Part shown: in pieces, positions 44,895 to 56,580 of the stretch
How positions within the stretch are numbered: the first letter of the stretch is position 1
Layout: every line of letters starts with the position of its first letter
Assembly: GCA_051453625.1 (NCBI GenBank)
Contig: JBOZIK010000001.1
Coordinates: 148,483,050 to 148,547,049, forward strand
Reading direction: 5' to 3'
Origin: Welwitschia mirabilis
Lineage: Eukaryota > Gnetophyta > Gnetopsida > Welwitschiales
Length of the DNA: 64,000 bases
Made by a program: the position numbers and the translations under genes
The notes under the pieces: generated by a model
Told to the model about the DNA's origin: nothing
Databases searched by the model: none
The model's input: only the letters and a program-made list of their open reading frames with translations

Positions 44895-46136
44895 TGTTGC
44901 AATGTCAAATTGTATGTATTTGATAAGGTATTTTAAGTTCTTTTCTAGGATATTAGATAGGTTTATATAGAGTTTCAATGATAATGAATATTTAACACAA
45001 TAATCATGAAGATATACAATCTTCATTACATTTGATATCATTTTAAGAAAATTACAATACTTCCTATCTAAGAAGAAATATTGTGATTAAAGAATCTAAT
45101 TTGACACAAGAAATAACTCTAAGAGCTCATCATCCACTACATTATTTAGATGAGAGTATGGATAGCAGAAGAGATCATGCTAACTAAGATGCTAACTAAA
45201 CTAAATTGGTAGCTGGTGTAAATCTTATGTGATGTTGCATCATCTCCTATATTATCTAGATGATAGATAAGATGAAACCTAAAAATAACTATTCATCAAA
45301 CTTATACAATGTGTTATCTAACCTATTACATGAATGTAAGGGTTTACTACATATATTAGATTTTTATGTTTTTAGAGTTTTATTTGATATAAATACCTTC
45401 TCTGTCCTTGACTTTGACTTTTATCTTCTTTGAAATCAAAAATTTTCGTTATAGGATATCGAATGATAGGGTATCCATTCATTATTCTTATAGAGAGACA
45501 TTTTATTGGTTTGGGTTACATATCCTTTATTAAGGTTCTAGTTCTTTGTATTACTAATGTTAGTTTACTTTTAATCAAAACTCTTTTTCTTTTTATATTG
45601 TCTTATGTACATCTCCTTTATGGTTTATGTTGGATATGATTCCATGATAACTTCTTATTTCATATGCACCATGAGTTCAACCTTTGTTAAAGTTGAAACT
45701 GTTAGAGTACTTGCATTGCATTTTCCATTTCATAGCTTAATATTGCATATTTTTCATATTCTTTTTGATGTACCTAATAGCTTATATTGGTTAGGGTTTA
45801 GTAACAATTCTCCTTAATTAATCTATATTACATAGAACCGATCTTTGTGATAGGTTTATTTGGTAATTGAATAGATATTACATTTGAAATAGTTCTTATA
45901 TTTTATTTACATAGTATGTTTACTTGCTTTGTTTTTGGCATTGTTATTCTACTTCAAAAAATACAAAAATATTTTATTGAAAATCAATTCTCTTTCATGT
46001 CATCTGTGCCTTTAATGGATTTTGACATTTAGGTCTACTCCCCTTTATATTAGGTTGTTGTATTTTATAATATATATTTGTGATTGATAGGATTTAATAA
46101 GGGACACAAAAGATTGTATAAATATACACTTTAAAA
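44895..46136 (+). repeat. 3' LTR of Ty3-4
   Basis: Starts TGTTGCAATGTC and ends CACTTTAAAA (expected CACTACAACA). It aligns with the 5' LTR at 10,439 apart from the insertion there. It carries ATTATCTAGATGAT (45,251-45,264), a TATA-like GATATAAATACC (about 45,388) and the shared R/U5 marker near 45,510-45,536. Frames at 45,430-45,817 lie inside the LTR and are taken as chance. Confidence 0.9.
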
Positions 46137-46141
46137 ACTAT
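46137..46141 (+). repeat. Right target-site duplication of Ty3-4
   Basis: ACTAT, pairing with CCTAT at 10,434-10,438. Confidence 0.5.
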
Positions 46142-47700
46142 AAATTAAATATTAGAATTATAACCATCTACCATCTATTTCTTACCTCACTTTTATGGTT
46201 TAGAATCCAAGAACTCATGTCTACATCTTAAGTAACCCAAATATGTATTGTTAACCATATCACAATATCCAAATAATTCAATACCTTTACACTGACTATT
46301 TTATTATTTTTTTAATAGAAAAGATGAAATTATAGATTTATACCTTAAACCCTTATCCATTATAATTTGATCTAATATAAATAGTTCCTTCATATCCAAA
46401 CTTTTCCCAAATAATAATATGGATGCCTTGAGAAAAGAGATTATGAATATTAGCAAAAGAGTCATGAAATTTTTTTCTAAATCCAAAAAGTATCTAAGAA
46501 CTTATTACAAAAATGACCATACTAAGTATTTAATCCAAGGAGGAAAATTAGCTTCTTTTATAATGGGTTATCTACTAATAACATGAAATTAATTAAGATG
46601 ATGAGTAGGGGTAGTTTTCTTAGTATGTCATTAAACAAAATCTAGGATTACCTTGAAACCATTGTAGAAAGCTCCAAAAATTGTAATAATCTTAGTGAAC
46701 CATTTATATTTCATTACCCTATAAAGTTCACTAGTTTATTCAAAGTACCCAAAAGTTTTAATGTCAGCCATAGGATAAATGAACTAGTAATAAGAATAGA
46801 ATCATTATCCACTTTACCTTTACCCTTGCCTCCCAAGTTTGAATGTTTAATTCACTATATAGATACTCATGAAATAGTTAAGCATATATCCATTTCTTTA
46901 TTTCAAAACATAGTAAATGAGTAACTTAATATAAGTGGATAACAATGAAAAAACTAGAAGAATAATCCATATTTTAATACCTATAACCCCGAGTGAAGGA
47001 CTAACCTTAACTTTTCTTAGAAGAAAGATAACTTTATTAACCAACAAGAAATTCATTTTCTTTATCATCCTTATATTCCTTTCCATTTTCATCCATCTCC
47101 TTTGATTAATTGATAAGATCATTCATGGAAATCTAAGTCCAACTTAATCATAATCATGATCAAATACTAAAGTAACATTTCACCTTATTAAACAGCCATA
47201 AACAAACCACTCAAATTAGCACTTAAGTTTTTCAAAAAGTTCAAAAAATCTCAAACTCATATTCTCTCTATCTTAAACCAAAAAAAAATAGATAAACTTC
47301 ATATAAGTTCACAACCAAATCCTAAAGGAGTTAGATTGGTAAAAGGAATCCAAGCCAACCAAAACAAATTAAAGATATCCACCTATAAAGTAGTATAGAA
47401 GAAAACTAAGAAATAAATAAGAAACAATATAAGGATGAAATAAAATAAAAGGTAAAAGAAATAAAATCACTGAGTACATCTCACAAGGACTCTTTACCTT
47501 TTTTTCTTAAGCTTTAAGTAAATAAATAGTAAAGGACTTAAAAAACCTTGGTTATTCACAAAGAACCTTTACCATTTTCATAATTTATTAAGAAGTAAAA
47601 CATAGAAATGCAACACCTAGAGGCATTATAAATTTTTAAAGAATTAAAACTCAAATGAATATTTTAAAGGTAATTGAAAATGTTCCTTCATATGCAAGTT
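46142..47700 (+). pseudogene. gag of Ty3-3 (outer element), 3' of the Ty3-4 insertion
   Basis: Capsid words: FYNGLSTNNMKLIKMMSRGS, FLSMSLNKI, DYLETIVESSKNCNNLSEPF (about 46,550-46,710). They equal the FYNGL, LIDAAAGG, FLSK and YxLLExMA order of Athila/Tat Gag and differ from the Ty3-4/5 version, so this is another subfamily. Later KDLGYSQRTFTIF-like and LKVIENVPSYASYLRIYA (about 47,520-47,720) match the gag-PR spacer. Many stops. Confidence 0.75.
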
Positions 47701-48101
47701 ACTTGAGGATTTATGCACAATGAAGAGATACATGAACATAAAGAATAAAGTTTTTTTAGCCCAACAAACTAGTGTAATCATCTAGAACTAATTTATGCCT
47801 AAATATAAAGATCCTAATTGCCCAATAATAGCCATTACAATTGGAGATATGAACATTAACCAAGACTTATTAGATCTTGGAGGAAGTGCCAATATTATAT
47901 CCCATTATATATATAAGAAACTTAGCTTAAATGATCTTCGAAGAATTAAAATCCAATTTCAGTTAGTTAATAACTCTATGAAGGAATCATTAGGAATAGT
48001 TTATGATGTCTTAATTCGAGTAGATAATTACTATTTCCTAGTATACTTCATTTTTTTAGAAATAAATACAACAAAAGATAATTTGATATCATGCATTTTA
48101 A
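47701..48101 (+). pseudogene. Aspartic protease of Ty3-3
   Basis: 47,795 to the gap reads MPKYKDPNCPIIAITIGDMN, LLDLGGSANIISHYIYKKLS, IKIQFQLVNNSMKESLGIVY and DVLIRVDNYYFLVYFIFLEI. The active-site triad D-L-G is kept (47,873-47,887, D-L-G-G-S). The C-X-D-P-x-C-P-xI-x-xxIGD lead-in is typical of Athila/Tat retropepsin. Interrupted by 10 N. Confidence 0.88.
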
Positions 48102-48111
48102 NNNNNNNNNN
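48102..48111. other. Assembly gap (10 N)
   Basis: Short gap in the protease C-terminal part. Confidence 0.95.
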
Positions 48112-48860
48112 TTAATTATAGGAATGATCAAATGCAAATATTATCTAAAAATATAACTTAAATATTTTCAACATGATGAAATTACTAGTCAATCCTAAAG
48201 AGGTTAATTTGGTTAACCAAATTCATGACTATAAATGTTCTCCTCATGAGTTAAAGGTTTTTGTCTTAGGCCACTATTTCATTCTAGTTAAAATGCTGTC
48301 AAGTATCCTTTTTGATATTGCTAAAATGTGAATTATTATTTCACAAAAGAATAAGTTTTCCTAATAATGGTTTTCTTATGAAAACCTCATAACATTATCA
48401 TTTATTCAACCATCCATTTAATACTTTCCATAGACCAAATCTATTTTTAAATCACCTCATTAAGCCTATGAATCATCCATGATAGCCATTTGCATATGAA
48501 GTTTTAAGACTTATAGATATAGGTTAATGACCTTTAATAAAAATCAATAATAAATAATTTTGTTATCAATTAAGCAATGGTTATGATTAAATATACTTAT
48601 GGATTTTAAAGGAAAAGTTATGCTTATTTTGAGTTTGAAAATTAAATTCACATCTACTTAAGATCTATAATTTTAGTCAAACATAGCTAAAAAGGTGGAA
48701 TCTACCTTCATATTATCTTCCTTATGTCTAAAGTTTTTAATAAAACAAGATTTGTATTAATTAGACTAATGAACTAATGCCCCTCTAAAATGAATATGAA
48801 AATATAAATAAAAGAGAAATAATATCTCTTCTCTAAATAATTATCTCTTTAATCATTTAA
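48112..48860 (+). pseudogene. PR end and linker of Ty3-3
   Basis: Just after the gap a frame gives the end of protease (an INYRNDQMQI-like reading before further stops, compatible with IINCRNG.M.L), then decayed linker. RT is not reached: Copia-1 sequence begins by about 48,860. Confidence 0.45.
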
Positions 48861-49497
48861 TTTGATTTAGTTAACTACATCTGGCTATGGATGCTCACTG
48901 GAAATGTAGGTCTCTTAGTTATAGTTAAGTTGTAAGTTTTTCTTGTATGTTACATCCCATATGTTTTTTAGGGGTCTAAATTAAAGTAAAATATATTTTA
49001 ATATTTTGACCTTATTTTCTTAAAAAACTGAAGTTATAAAGTAGAGAGAACTATTATGGTGTTTGAAATGTGAAACTCATATTGCATTAAAAGAACTATC
49101 ATTTTGATATCTGAAATAGAGGAGAAGCAACCTTTATGTTAAACATCTTGTTTTTTTTTTTATTCTACTATTTTTGCATTTCTGTTACTTTCATATTCTA
49201 ATTACTTTCTTAATATTACTACTATAACATTCATTTCAATTATGATAAATAGTACTTTTAATGTATTTTAAGAGGAAAAAATAATTTTTAAATAGGTGTG
49301 GCCATTTGCAAATTGTCTAAGTTTTTTATTTGGATTTTTCAAATTTTGTTATCATTTGTTTAATCAAAAATGGATTAAAATTAAAACTTAACATTTTGAT
49401 AATAGTTTTGTAAATCTAATCTTGATCCATATCCATTAGAATAAAAAGTAAAATAAACTATTTTAGCTATGTAGGTCCTAAGGCCTACCTTTTCTCA
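48860..49497 (+). repeat. LTR (3' part) of Copia-1
   Basis: The end is fixed by the primer-binding site at 49,500. The start is uncertain. No second copy in the window, so the LTR call rests on position only. Confidence 0.45.
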
Positions 49498-49499
49498 TT

Positions 49500-49511
49500 T
49501 GGTATCAGATT
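49500..49511 (+). promoter_or_regulatory. Primer-binding site of Copia-1 (initiator tRNA-Met type)
   Basis: TGGTATCAGATT, compared with TGGTATCAGAGC, the usual copia PBS. It fits the gag that follows directly. Confidence 0.75.
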
Positions 49512-49522
49512 TTAGAGATTAA

Positions 49523-50440
49523 AATATGTCACATGAAATTAAAATTTTAATTTTTAAAGGAAATAACTTTTAGTATTAGGGAAAAAAATGAAAATAATCT
49601 TAAAGACAAATGAAGCATGGGAAGAAATTGAGAATCTTATTAGAATAGTTACATTAGCAACGTACCAAGTAACGATAAATAATCAAAAAATCCATATGAT
49701 GAAATAAATAAAAAAGATGTAATATCTTAAGGAATCATTGATTTGGGATTACATGATATAATTTTTTTTAGTTATTACAATAAAATACATTACAAATGAA
49801 TATTGGAATGTAATGGAAAATGAGTTTAAATAAACATTTAAAGTTCATTAAATTAAACTCATGGATATAAAGAGGGATTTTTAAACCCTCATAATGTTTG
49901 GAGGGAGTCTCTTAATAACTTTTTTAAAATATTATAAAATTTTCTTAATAAATTTACAAAGCTTGAGAAACCCAAACGTGGAAGACCATCGGTTGAAAAG
50001 GTACTTAGATCTCTTTCTTACAAGTACCAAACTTTTTCTATAACTATTATGAATTTTAAAGATTTGGATATATATTATTTAGAATGACTTATTAATTCTT
50101 TAATAAATTAAGATGATATTAAAAGAATAAGAGAGTATTTTGATAGTGATTTTGTTGTAATAAGAGGAAACAAAAATTATAGAGGTAGAGGCAAAGGAAG
50201 AACTTACCAGAACACCTTCCAAAGTTAGCCACTACATTCAAGTAGAAGAAGAAGTGCAAGATGAAGATTTAGCCTAAGATAAGGAAGAGCACCAACATGC
50301 AGATGTACAAAGTCAAGAATACTACTACAATAATAAAAAAGGTACATGAAACTATTGTGACATGTATGGACATTTTAAAAATGATTTTGGAAGAAAGAAA
50401 AGTATTATGGCTACATAAATTTAAGAGACATTACTAATAC
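49523..50440 (+). pseudogene. Ty1/copia gag (Copia-1)
   Basis: After the PBS a frame gives MSHEIKIL, MKIILKTNEAWEEIENLI and EYWNVMENEFK, then EKVLRSLSYKYQTFSITIMN, the order of the copia gag polyprotein domain. A basic RGRGKGRTYQN stretch (about 50,185) and a damaged zinc knuckle NYCDMYGHFKNDFGRK (about 50,350) follow; the first and last Cys are lost. Many stops. Confidence 0.8.
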
Positions 50441-50639
50441 TAGAAAGACAATAATTCTTTCATGGAACTAACTTAAGAATAAAGTATCAACAACATGCAA
50501 TAATCTTTGAAAATAGTTGTACATCAAAATCAATGAAAAATGTATCAATAGTAACTAAAAAAGCATAAACAAGTTAGCAAGATAGTAATGAAAGAATGTA
50601 CAATCTGTTGTATGCATCTATTCTTGTAATTTATCATGA

Positions 50640-50990
50640 ATAAATCCTATATTCTAGTTTCTCTAAGCATTTGGAGTTAAACAATTCAGGACGATTTAGC
50701 ATTAAAGATAGAAACAAGATTAAACTTGAAGGTGTTAAAGCTAATTCACTTTATTTTAATGATGGAAAATGTATAGACATTAAAGATATTATTTTTGCTC
50801 CTACTTTGTCATGTAATCATATTTTAGTTAGGTAGCTTATCCAAAATGGTTTTGATATGGAATTTAGTGGAGATATATTTAGCATAAAGAAATAGGAACA
50901 AATAGTATCTTATGTTCCAAAAGAAAAGAATAGAATCTATTTGTGGTAGCTATCAATAATTAACTTTACAAAATTTATAGGACCCAATGT
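50640..50990 (+). pseudogene. Copia GAG-pre-integrase domain (Copia-1)
   Basis: Reads FRIKDRNKIKLEGVKANSLY, CIDIKDIIFAPTLSCNHILV, LIQNGFDMEFSGDIFSIKK and VPKEKNRIYLW, typical of the segment before copia integrase. The integrase core is absent: homology stops at about 50,990, so the element is truncated. Confidence 0.8.
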
Positions 50991-53900
50991 CATTTTTTCC
51001 ATAAATATATATTATGAAGACTATTAGTATAGCAAGAATAGTGATAATAAGTAATAGAGAGTAAAAGTATATAATAGATCTAGGAATGAAACATAGCATT
51101 CAAACTAGCATAATAACATCATGGAAAAAATACAAGTACTAGAGTAAAATCATGTGGATTTTACTTTTAACTCAATCATAATTATATAATTCATCATATA
51201 TGTGAGATCTCATATAGTTCAAGATTAAGAAACATTGCATAATCACATCCATCATAGCCATAAGTGTGACATATTCAAGACACTTAGCCTTCACAATAAG
51301 AATAAAATAAGCATAGAAAGCATTACTATTTTAAATTCCATCAAATAAACATTCAAGTTATGCAAGCTATAATGAAAAGAAGAATCAACAAATAGATCTT
51401 AAAGTAAAAGCATTCCTTAGTCAATCTTAAGCATAATAATATGAGACAATCACAACTTAGTATCAAAGTAATGTATCATAAGTATGTAACACTTTATTAT
51501 CTAAAAAGTGAAAGCATAAAATCTAAAAATGTATTCATGCTAAACCAAGAAGTATCATGCTAACTTCATAGTTAGTGTATCCCTATGGAAGGAGTAGAAC
51601 AACCCATGACTAAAACTTTAATCTCTTTCATAATGATGTAATATGATATGATGTTCTCCAAGTAAAAATAGGTAGGGTATTCATAGGCTACAATTAGGGT
51701 CCCAAAGGCCTAATGAGTCCATTATAAAGAATGCCTAAAATATGGATTATCCTTTACTTATAAGGCTAAATTAAGGAGTTCTTTTAATAAAATATTCCTC
51801 GTTCATCTTCTATCTACAAAAATTATCAAAAAGGATAACTTGAATTAAGAGAAATTAGGAACATGAGTTTGACACTATGCTAATTAAATTAACTAGTGCC
51901 ATCACTCCTTGAGCTAGCACTACCATCCATTACATTTATAACACCTCCATCATCTATTATAATTCTTTAAATGATACATTATCTTACAAAATGATAGTGT
52001 TAAGATATATTAGTAGAACAATGATATTTTTATAGACTTAAGTATAATAAATACATAAAACTATTGTGATGATTAATTAAACATGCTGATAAGTCCTAAA
52101 TTTCCTAATATAAATATCAATTTTTGCATGTTAACCATATGCTAATTAAGTTATCCAAAAGTTTAAACTAATAACCTTCTAAATAAAGGATGAGTATTCC
52201 ACTAGTTGGATTAAGATCTTATTAGTAATATAATGCCTAAGAGTATAGTTTGATATATGTAATAGTTTATACTAGATTAGATCTAATTCATGGCAGCTTC
52301 TTTTACATAATGTTTACAATCCTTAATAGCAACACTACAAGAATCTATAGTGGATTCTTAGATTTTTGAAGAGAAGAATTATACATTTGTATTTATTTTA
52401 TTATCTTAGTTAACTTAATAAAGTTTAGTTCATTTTTCTACTTAAAAAGAGAAGCATAACTTTTGGTAATTAGATAACACCCACAAACACTCATGGTTGG
52501 AATCCAAGACATCTAAATGTATAAGCTTATGATTTTTCCAACTTCCACTTAAGCTATGTATGGAGAATAACTTTACATTAAAATCTAATAAGTTTTCATA
52601 TAATGTCTAATCCATTAAAATATTTTTCTTTAAATATAAAAGAAGGAAACTTTTTTCTTTTTATAATGTAACTTAATGAACTTCATATATGAAATTTAAC
52701 ATGTATGTGTTTTAAAAATGTTTATTAAAAATTTCAAGTTTAACATCTCTCGCTCCTTTCATATTTAAAATGAATATTAAAACCTGAGTATAATGACCAA
52801 ATAAATGAATGATTAAATTACATCCAAAGCCTCATAATATACTAAGAAGGATTTTTAAAAGTTTACAAAATAAGGTTAAAATATTTATTATAATAATCTA
52901 ATATATGAATAATTAATTATACCCAAGCCTTATCTTATGCTAAGTATAACATCTAAAATTTTAAATCCACAACTTCCTAAATAAAGGACAAGTGTTCCAT
53001 GAATTCAACTACCACACCATTGATAACTATGATAATATGATAATTTATATAATGCATATAATATCTTATAATACATAATGTACATGATTTCAAAAGATGA
53101 AATTTCATCCCTAATGTACTATCTTTATTTTTTATTTGATGAGGTTATAAATTTTTCTGTTTTTTAAGAACTAAAATATGAAACTAATAGAAAAGTTAAA
53201 TTTTTTATTACATTCACAATACTATAAGGGTATAATAAACATAAGGAATGGAAATGGAATGATTCTAAAAGATATAAAATGTAAAGCTACCCCAAATTCT
53301 AGGTGAAACTTAAAATAATTCAAAGAAATTATGGGTTTTAATGTTATATTCATTTCATATGTTCTCTGTTAAAGACATTTAATAAAGAGATGATATTCAT
53401 CTTTAAAAACATTTTGATTAAAAATCCAAAACACCTAATCTACTTGAGGAGGTGAAAGCCTTTTATCTATTTTAATTTTAAAATACTAAGATTTCATTCT
53501 TATCCTACTAATGTAAACTCATAACTAAAATGAAATATTATTACTTAAGTAAGTTTTCTTTATAAAAATACCTCATAATATCCTTTAAAATGATTTCTAT
53601 TTTCTTATTGATTAAAATAATTTATAATAGAAATCAAAATTTTATTTTATAATATTTATTTTTTGGAAGCAAATCTTAACCTAATAAAACTAAACTTTTT
53701 CTTAGTCATCATAGCCACATTTTTAGAAAATTTATTAAATTTGTAATTTACTATATTATAAACATAAGTAAAAAAATAACAAATTCCTTAACCTTCAAAG
53801 TCATCCATTCAATTTCAAGAAGCATAATATCATTTTTTCCTAATATTTTTCCTTTCTTCAAAGAAAATTTTTTTTTGAACTTGTTTTATTTTATTCTAGT

Positions 53901-54419
53901 GTTTTTCTACTAATCTAGAGCTATAAATAACATAGCCATATAGAAATATTTTTTAAAATGAAAATTCAAAAACATTATTTACATATATATAAAATTTCAT
54001 TTTTTAATTTGTTTTTAAAGTAAATAGGTTTTAATACCTTCAATAATTCTTTGATAAAACCTTTAATATTTCCTTGATTTATGGAGTTGTTCCATCCAGA
54101 ATTCTTATATCATTATAGTATTAAGTATATATAGGATGAAAAATGTTTTCACAACTTTGGTTTCTTTTAGAACCTAATGTAACATTATTCTTAAATACTA
54201 AAAGGTTCACAAGATAGTTTTCTACTTGTGTAGAATGATTAAGAGGAATTTCATTTATCTAATCCTTTAATACATTAAGAAAACTTTAATAAGTATAAAA
54301 AAGAGTGGAAGATCTTGATTAATAGTAATAAAACTATGAAAAATAATGCTTCCCTAAGAATAGCATTCTCTCATTATTTTGTAAGAACTCTTATAAGGAA
54401 TGAAAATACACTAACATAA
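50991..54419. other. Unclassified decayed DNA
   Basis: No open frame of 60 codons on either strand and no domain. 51,000-51,800 has the run-on A/C-rich look of an LTR on the minus strand (words such as GGGTCCCAAAGGCCTAATGA near 51,698). A 25-30 bp sequence recurs at 52,162 and 52,966 (see repeat entry). A CACTACAAGAA sequence at about 52,332 resembles a CACTA end. Confidence 0.4.
52162..53010 (+). repeat. Dispersed direct repeat pair
   Basis: TTCTAAATAAAGGATGAGTA (about 52,178) and TCCTAAATAAAGGACAAGTG (about 52,976), about 800 bp apart, with weaker similarity on both sides. Possibly LTR fragments or an old tandem duplication. Confidence 0.4.
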
Positions 54420-54840
54420 ATTTGAATGATTTAGGCATTTACAAAGTATCTAAAAAGGCCTAAAAATGCCTAAATATTTTTAAAGACTTTTAGGGCATTT
54501 TTTAAAATGATGTTATTTAAAGCTTTGCCATAATTACTTATAAGATCATAGGGAATTTTTAGAAAGACCTTAAAAAACCACATCAAAGATGTTTATTATG
54601 GCCTTTATAATAACACCCTTAACAATATTTATTAGAAAATTTACTAAAATACCTTAGAAGCTTTACCTACTAGGAGGCTTTTAGGGCATTACTTTTAAAT
54701 ACCCTAAAATGTTATTTTTGGCCATCTATAGAAATGGCCTAAGAGGCTAAAAAAAGATATTTTATTATAGCACTTTTAAAAATTCCCTTAAAAGCTATTG
54801 AAAAGAGAGCTTTTATGGTTTTTATTGAATAAAATCATAA
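54420..54840. repeat. CACTA-like subterminal repeat array
   Basis: Dense short motifs in both orientations: AAAAATGCCTAAA, TTAGGGCATT (54,490 and 54,687), AATACCCTAAAATG, GGCCATCTATAGAAATGGCC (near-palindrome, about 54,720), TTATTATAGCACTTTTAAAA and AAAAGCTATTGAAAAGAGAG. The alternation of (G)GCxTTTTA and TAAAAxGC(C) is typical of subterminal regions of plant CACTA (En/Spm) transposons after CpG decay. No terminal CACTA pair is certain. Confidence 0.45.
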
Positions 54841-56229
54841 AAAATATATAGTTAATTAAAAAATACCAAATTAATTAAGCTACTTATGCTTCTATTACTC
54901 TTTGTATTGAGAAGAAGAAAATGTCATGGTTTACCACATATTTTACTTATCTTCAAATACCACTTAAGTTTACATAGTACATAGGTTGTTGTTAGCATTT
55001 ATCTTATCATATTTTGACATCAAAATGTAAGATTTCCATTCTAATGAATCTTTGATATTTTCCCACTTTACAGTACATTAGAAGATGTACAGACAAATTA
55101 CAATTGTATTAGTAACTTCGAGTAATTTATTAAAGTTGAATTATGATATCATGCTTCTGTTATGTTCTAAAATAGACATTTCTAATCCTTCCAATATGAT
55201 CACTTTACTATGGAAATTAAGAAATAAATTTACCCTATGAAGATCATTTCATTTATAGAAAGTATCAAAAATGATTGAAATTATCATTAAGGTACTTAAA
55301 TCTTCTATTCATTTAACCTTGATTGTAAAACTTGTAAACACATAAGAAGTAACATAATATAAAGCTACACTTAGAGGTTTAACTTTATAACATAAATAAA
55401 TTAGAATATCTTTGTTACAATGCATTTATTCCCTTGTAAATTTCATATTTTGAAAGTTAAATTTATGTTGCTTGCACCATGACATCATGATCTATAAAAG
55501 TAAGAAAATAATTATTAAAAATAGAAATCAATTTTAAATATTATAATATCCTCATATCATACCTATTAAAATAAGACAAATGGTAATATCAGACTTGCAT
55601 GAATCTAGTTTTCTACAAACATTACACTTCTTAATTTTCATAGTGAGTTTTAATTCCTTCATGTAGTGCCTTACTAATCTATAGATAATAAGATTAGCAT
55701 TTTCTTTGCAAACCCTAAAACATTACATAACATGCTCCTACGAAATGTCTATTAAACTAATATTCTAGTCATATTTCTTTAAATAAGAGTAAATACAAAT
55801 CTTTAACTCTTCTATTAGGTAAATAATGCATCTATAGATCTTATGTTCTATTTTAACCTCTAATGTAGTGAAGATGGATTTTCAGTAATCGCCTAAGTTG
55901 TTTTTGACTAATTTACATGTCCTTTACCTTTTATTTACAAGTTAAAAATTAGGTGTTGAAGTTTATCTAAGATATAGAAATATCTGAGACACACAGTATA
56001 ACTACAAAGTTCAAGAATCCATGATCTTTTAAGGGTTTTAAGCCTATGTGTTTACATTAACACTGACATATTTTAGGATAGGCTAATTAAATAAGAGCCT
56101 ATAAAATAAGCCTACTACAAAGAATAGAAAATAAAATAACTTTTTATTTTTCCATTTACAAATGTCAAAATACATTATATGTTGCAAAGACATAGCATTA
56201 GAGACTTACTTCACTAATTTTTTTTCCAA

Positions 56230-56580
56230 CCTAGAACACCATTTTGGCACCCTAATAATGTAGAATAGCATAAAAATAATTGTCTAAAAGTAATAAACCA
56301 CCAATAGAAAAAAATTTAAGAGAACATTAATACCACTCTTAAGGTTCTTAAAGGTGGTGCTAATTTTTTATTTTAACATGACCTACTATAGATTCTTCTA
56401 TAAAGAAAACACTCTTAACAACTAAAGAGTGAAGAACATATAAACAATAGATAAAACTAGATCAAAATGTAATTCATTACTTTATAGTAATGTAGAAATA
56501 AGTTATACAAATAACATTAATACCACCTCTAATGTTTTATTAAAGAAATATCTAAAACTACAACTACTATCTGAAACAAA
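56230..56580. repeat. CACTA-like repeats with hairpin, second block
   Basis: Contains an imperfect inverted repeat ACCACTCTTAAG / CTTAAAGGTGGT (56,331-56,357) followed by GCTAATTTTTTATTTTAACA, and TAATACCACCTCTAATG (about 56,510). It may be the other side of the element at 54,420. Confidence 0.35.

Larger units (their letters stand above)
10439..46136 (+). mobile_element. Ty3-4: Athila/Tat-like element split by two nested elements
   Basis: Same-strand LTRs at 10,439-12,821 and 44,895-46,136, flanked by CCTAT/ACTAT. Order inside: PBS 12,824, leader, [Ty3-5 inserted 13,003-26,165], leader, gag, PR, [Ty3-6 inserted 29,600-37,506], RT, RNase H, integrase, conserved noncoding domain, extra 3' frame, polypurine tract. 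Removing both guests and the ~1.14 kb excess in the 5' LTR leaves about 13.5 kb, close to the 13.2 kb of the related Ty3-5. The sequences on either side of each guest resume the same homology to Ty3-5, which supports true nesting. No frame is intact. Confidence 0.85.

Noticed and set aside
45430-45817. Two ~70-codon plus-strand frames
   Set aside because: Both lie in the R/U5 part of the Ty3-4 3' LTR and have no counterpart in the 5' LTR.
46304-47122. Minus-strand open frames of 60 and 74 codons
   Set aside because: They are antisense to the recognisable plus-strand gag of Ty3-3.
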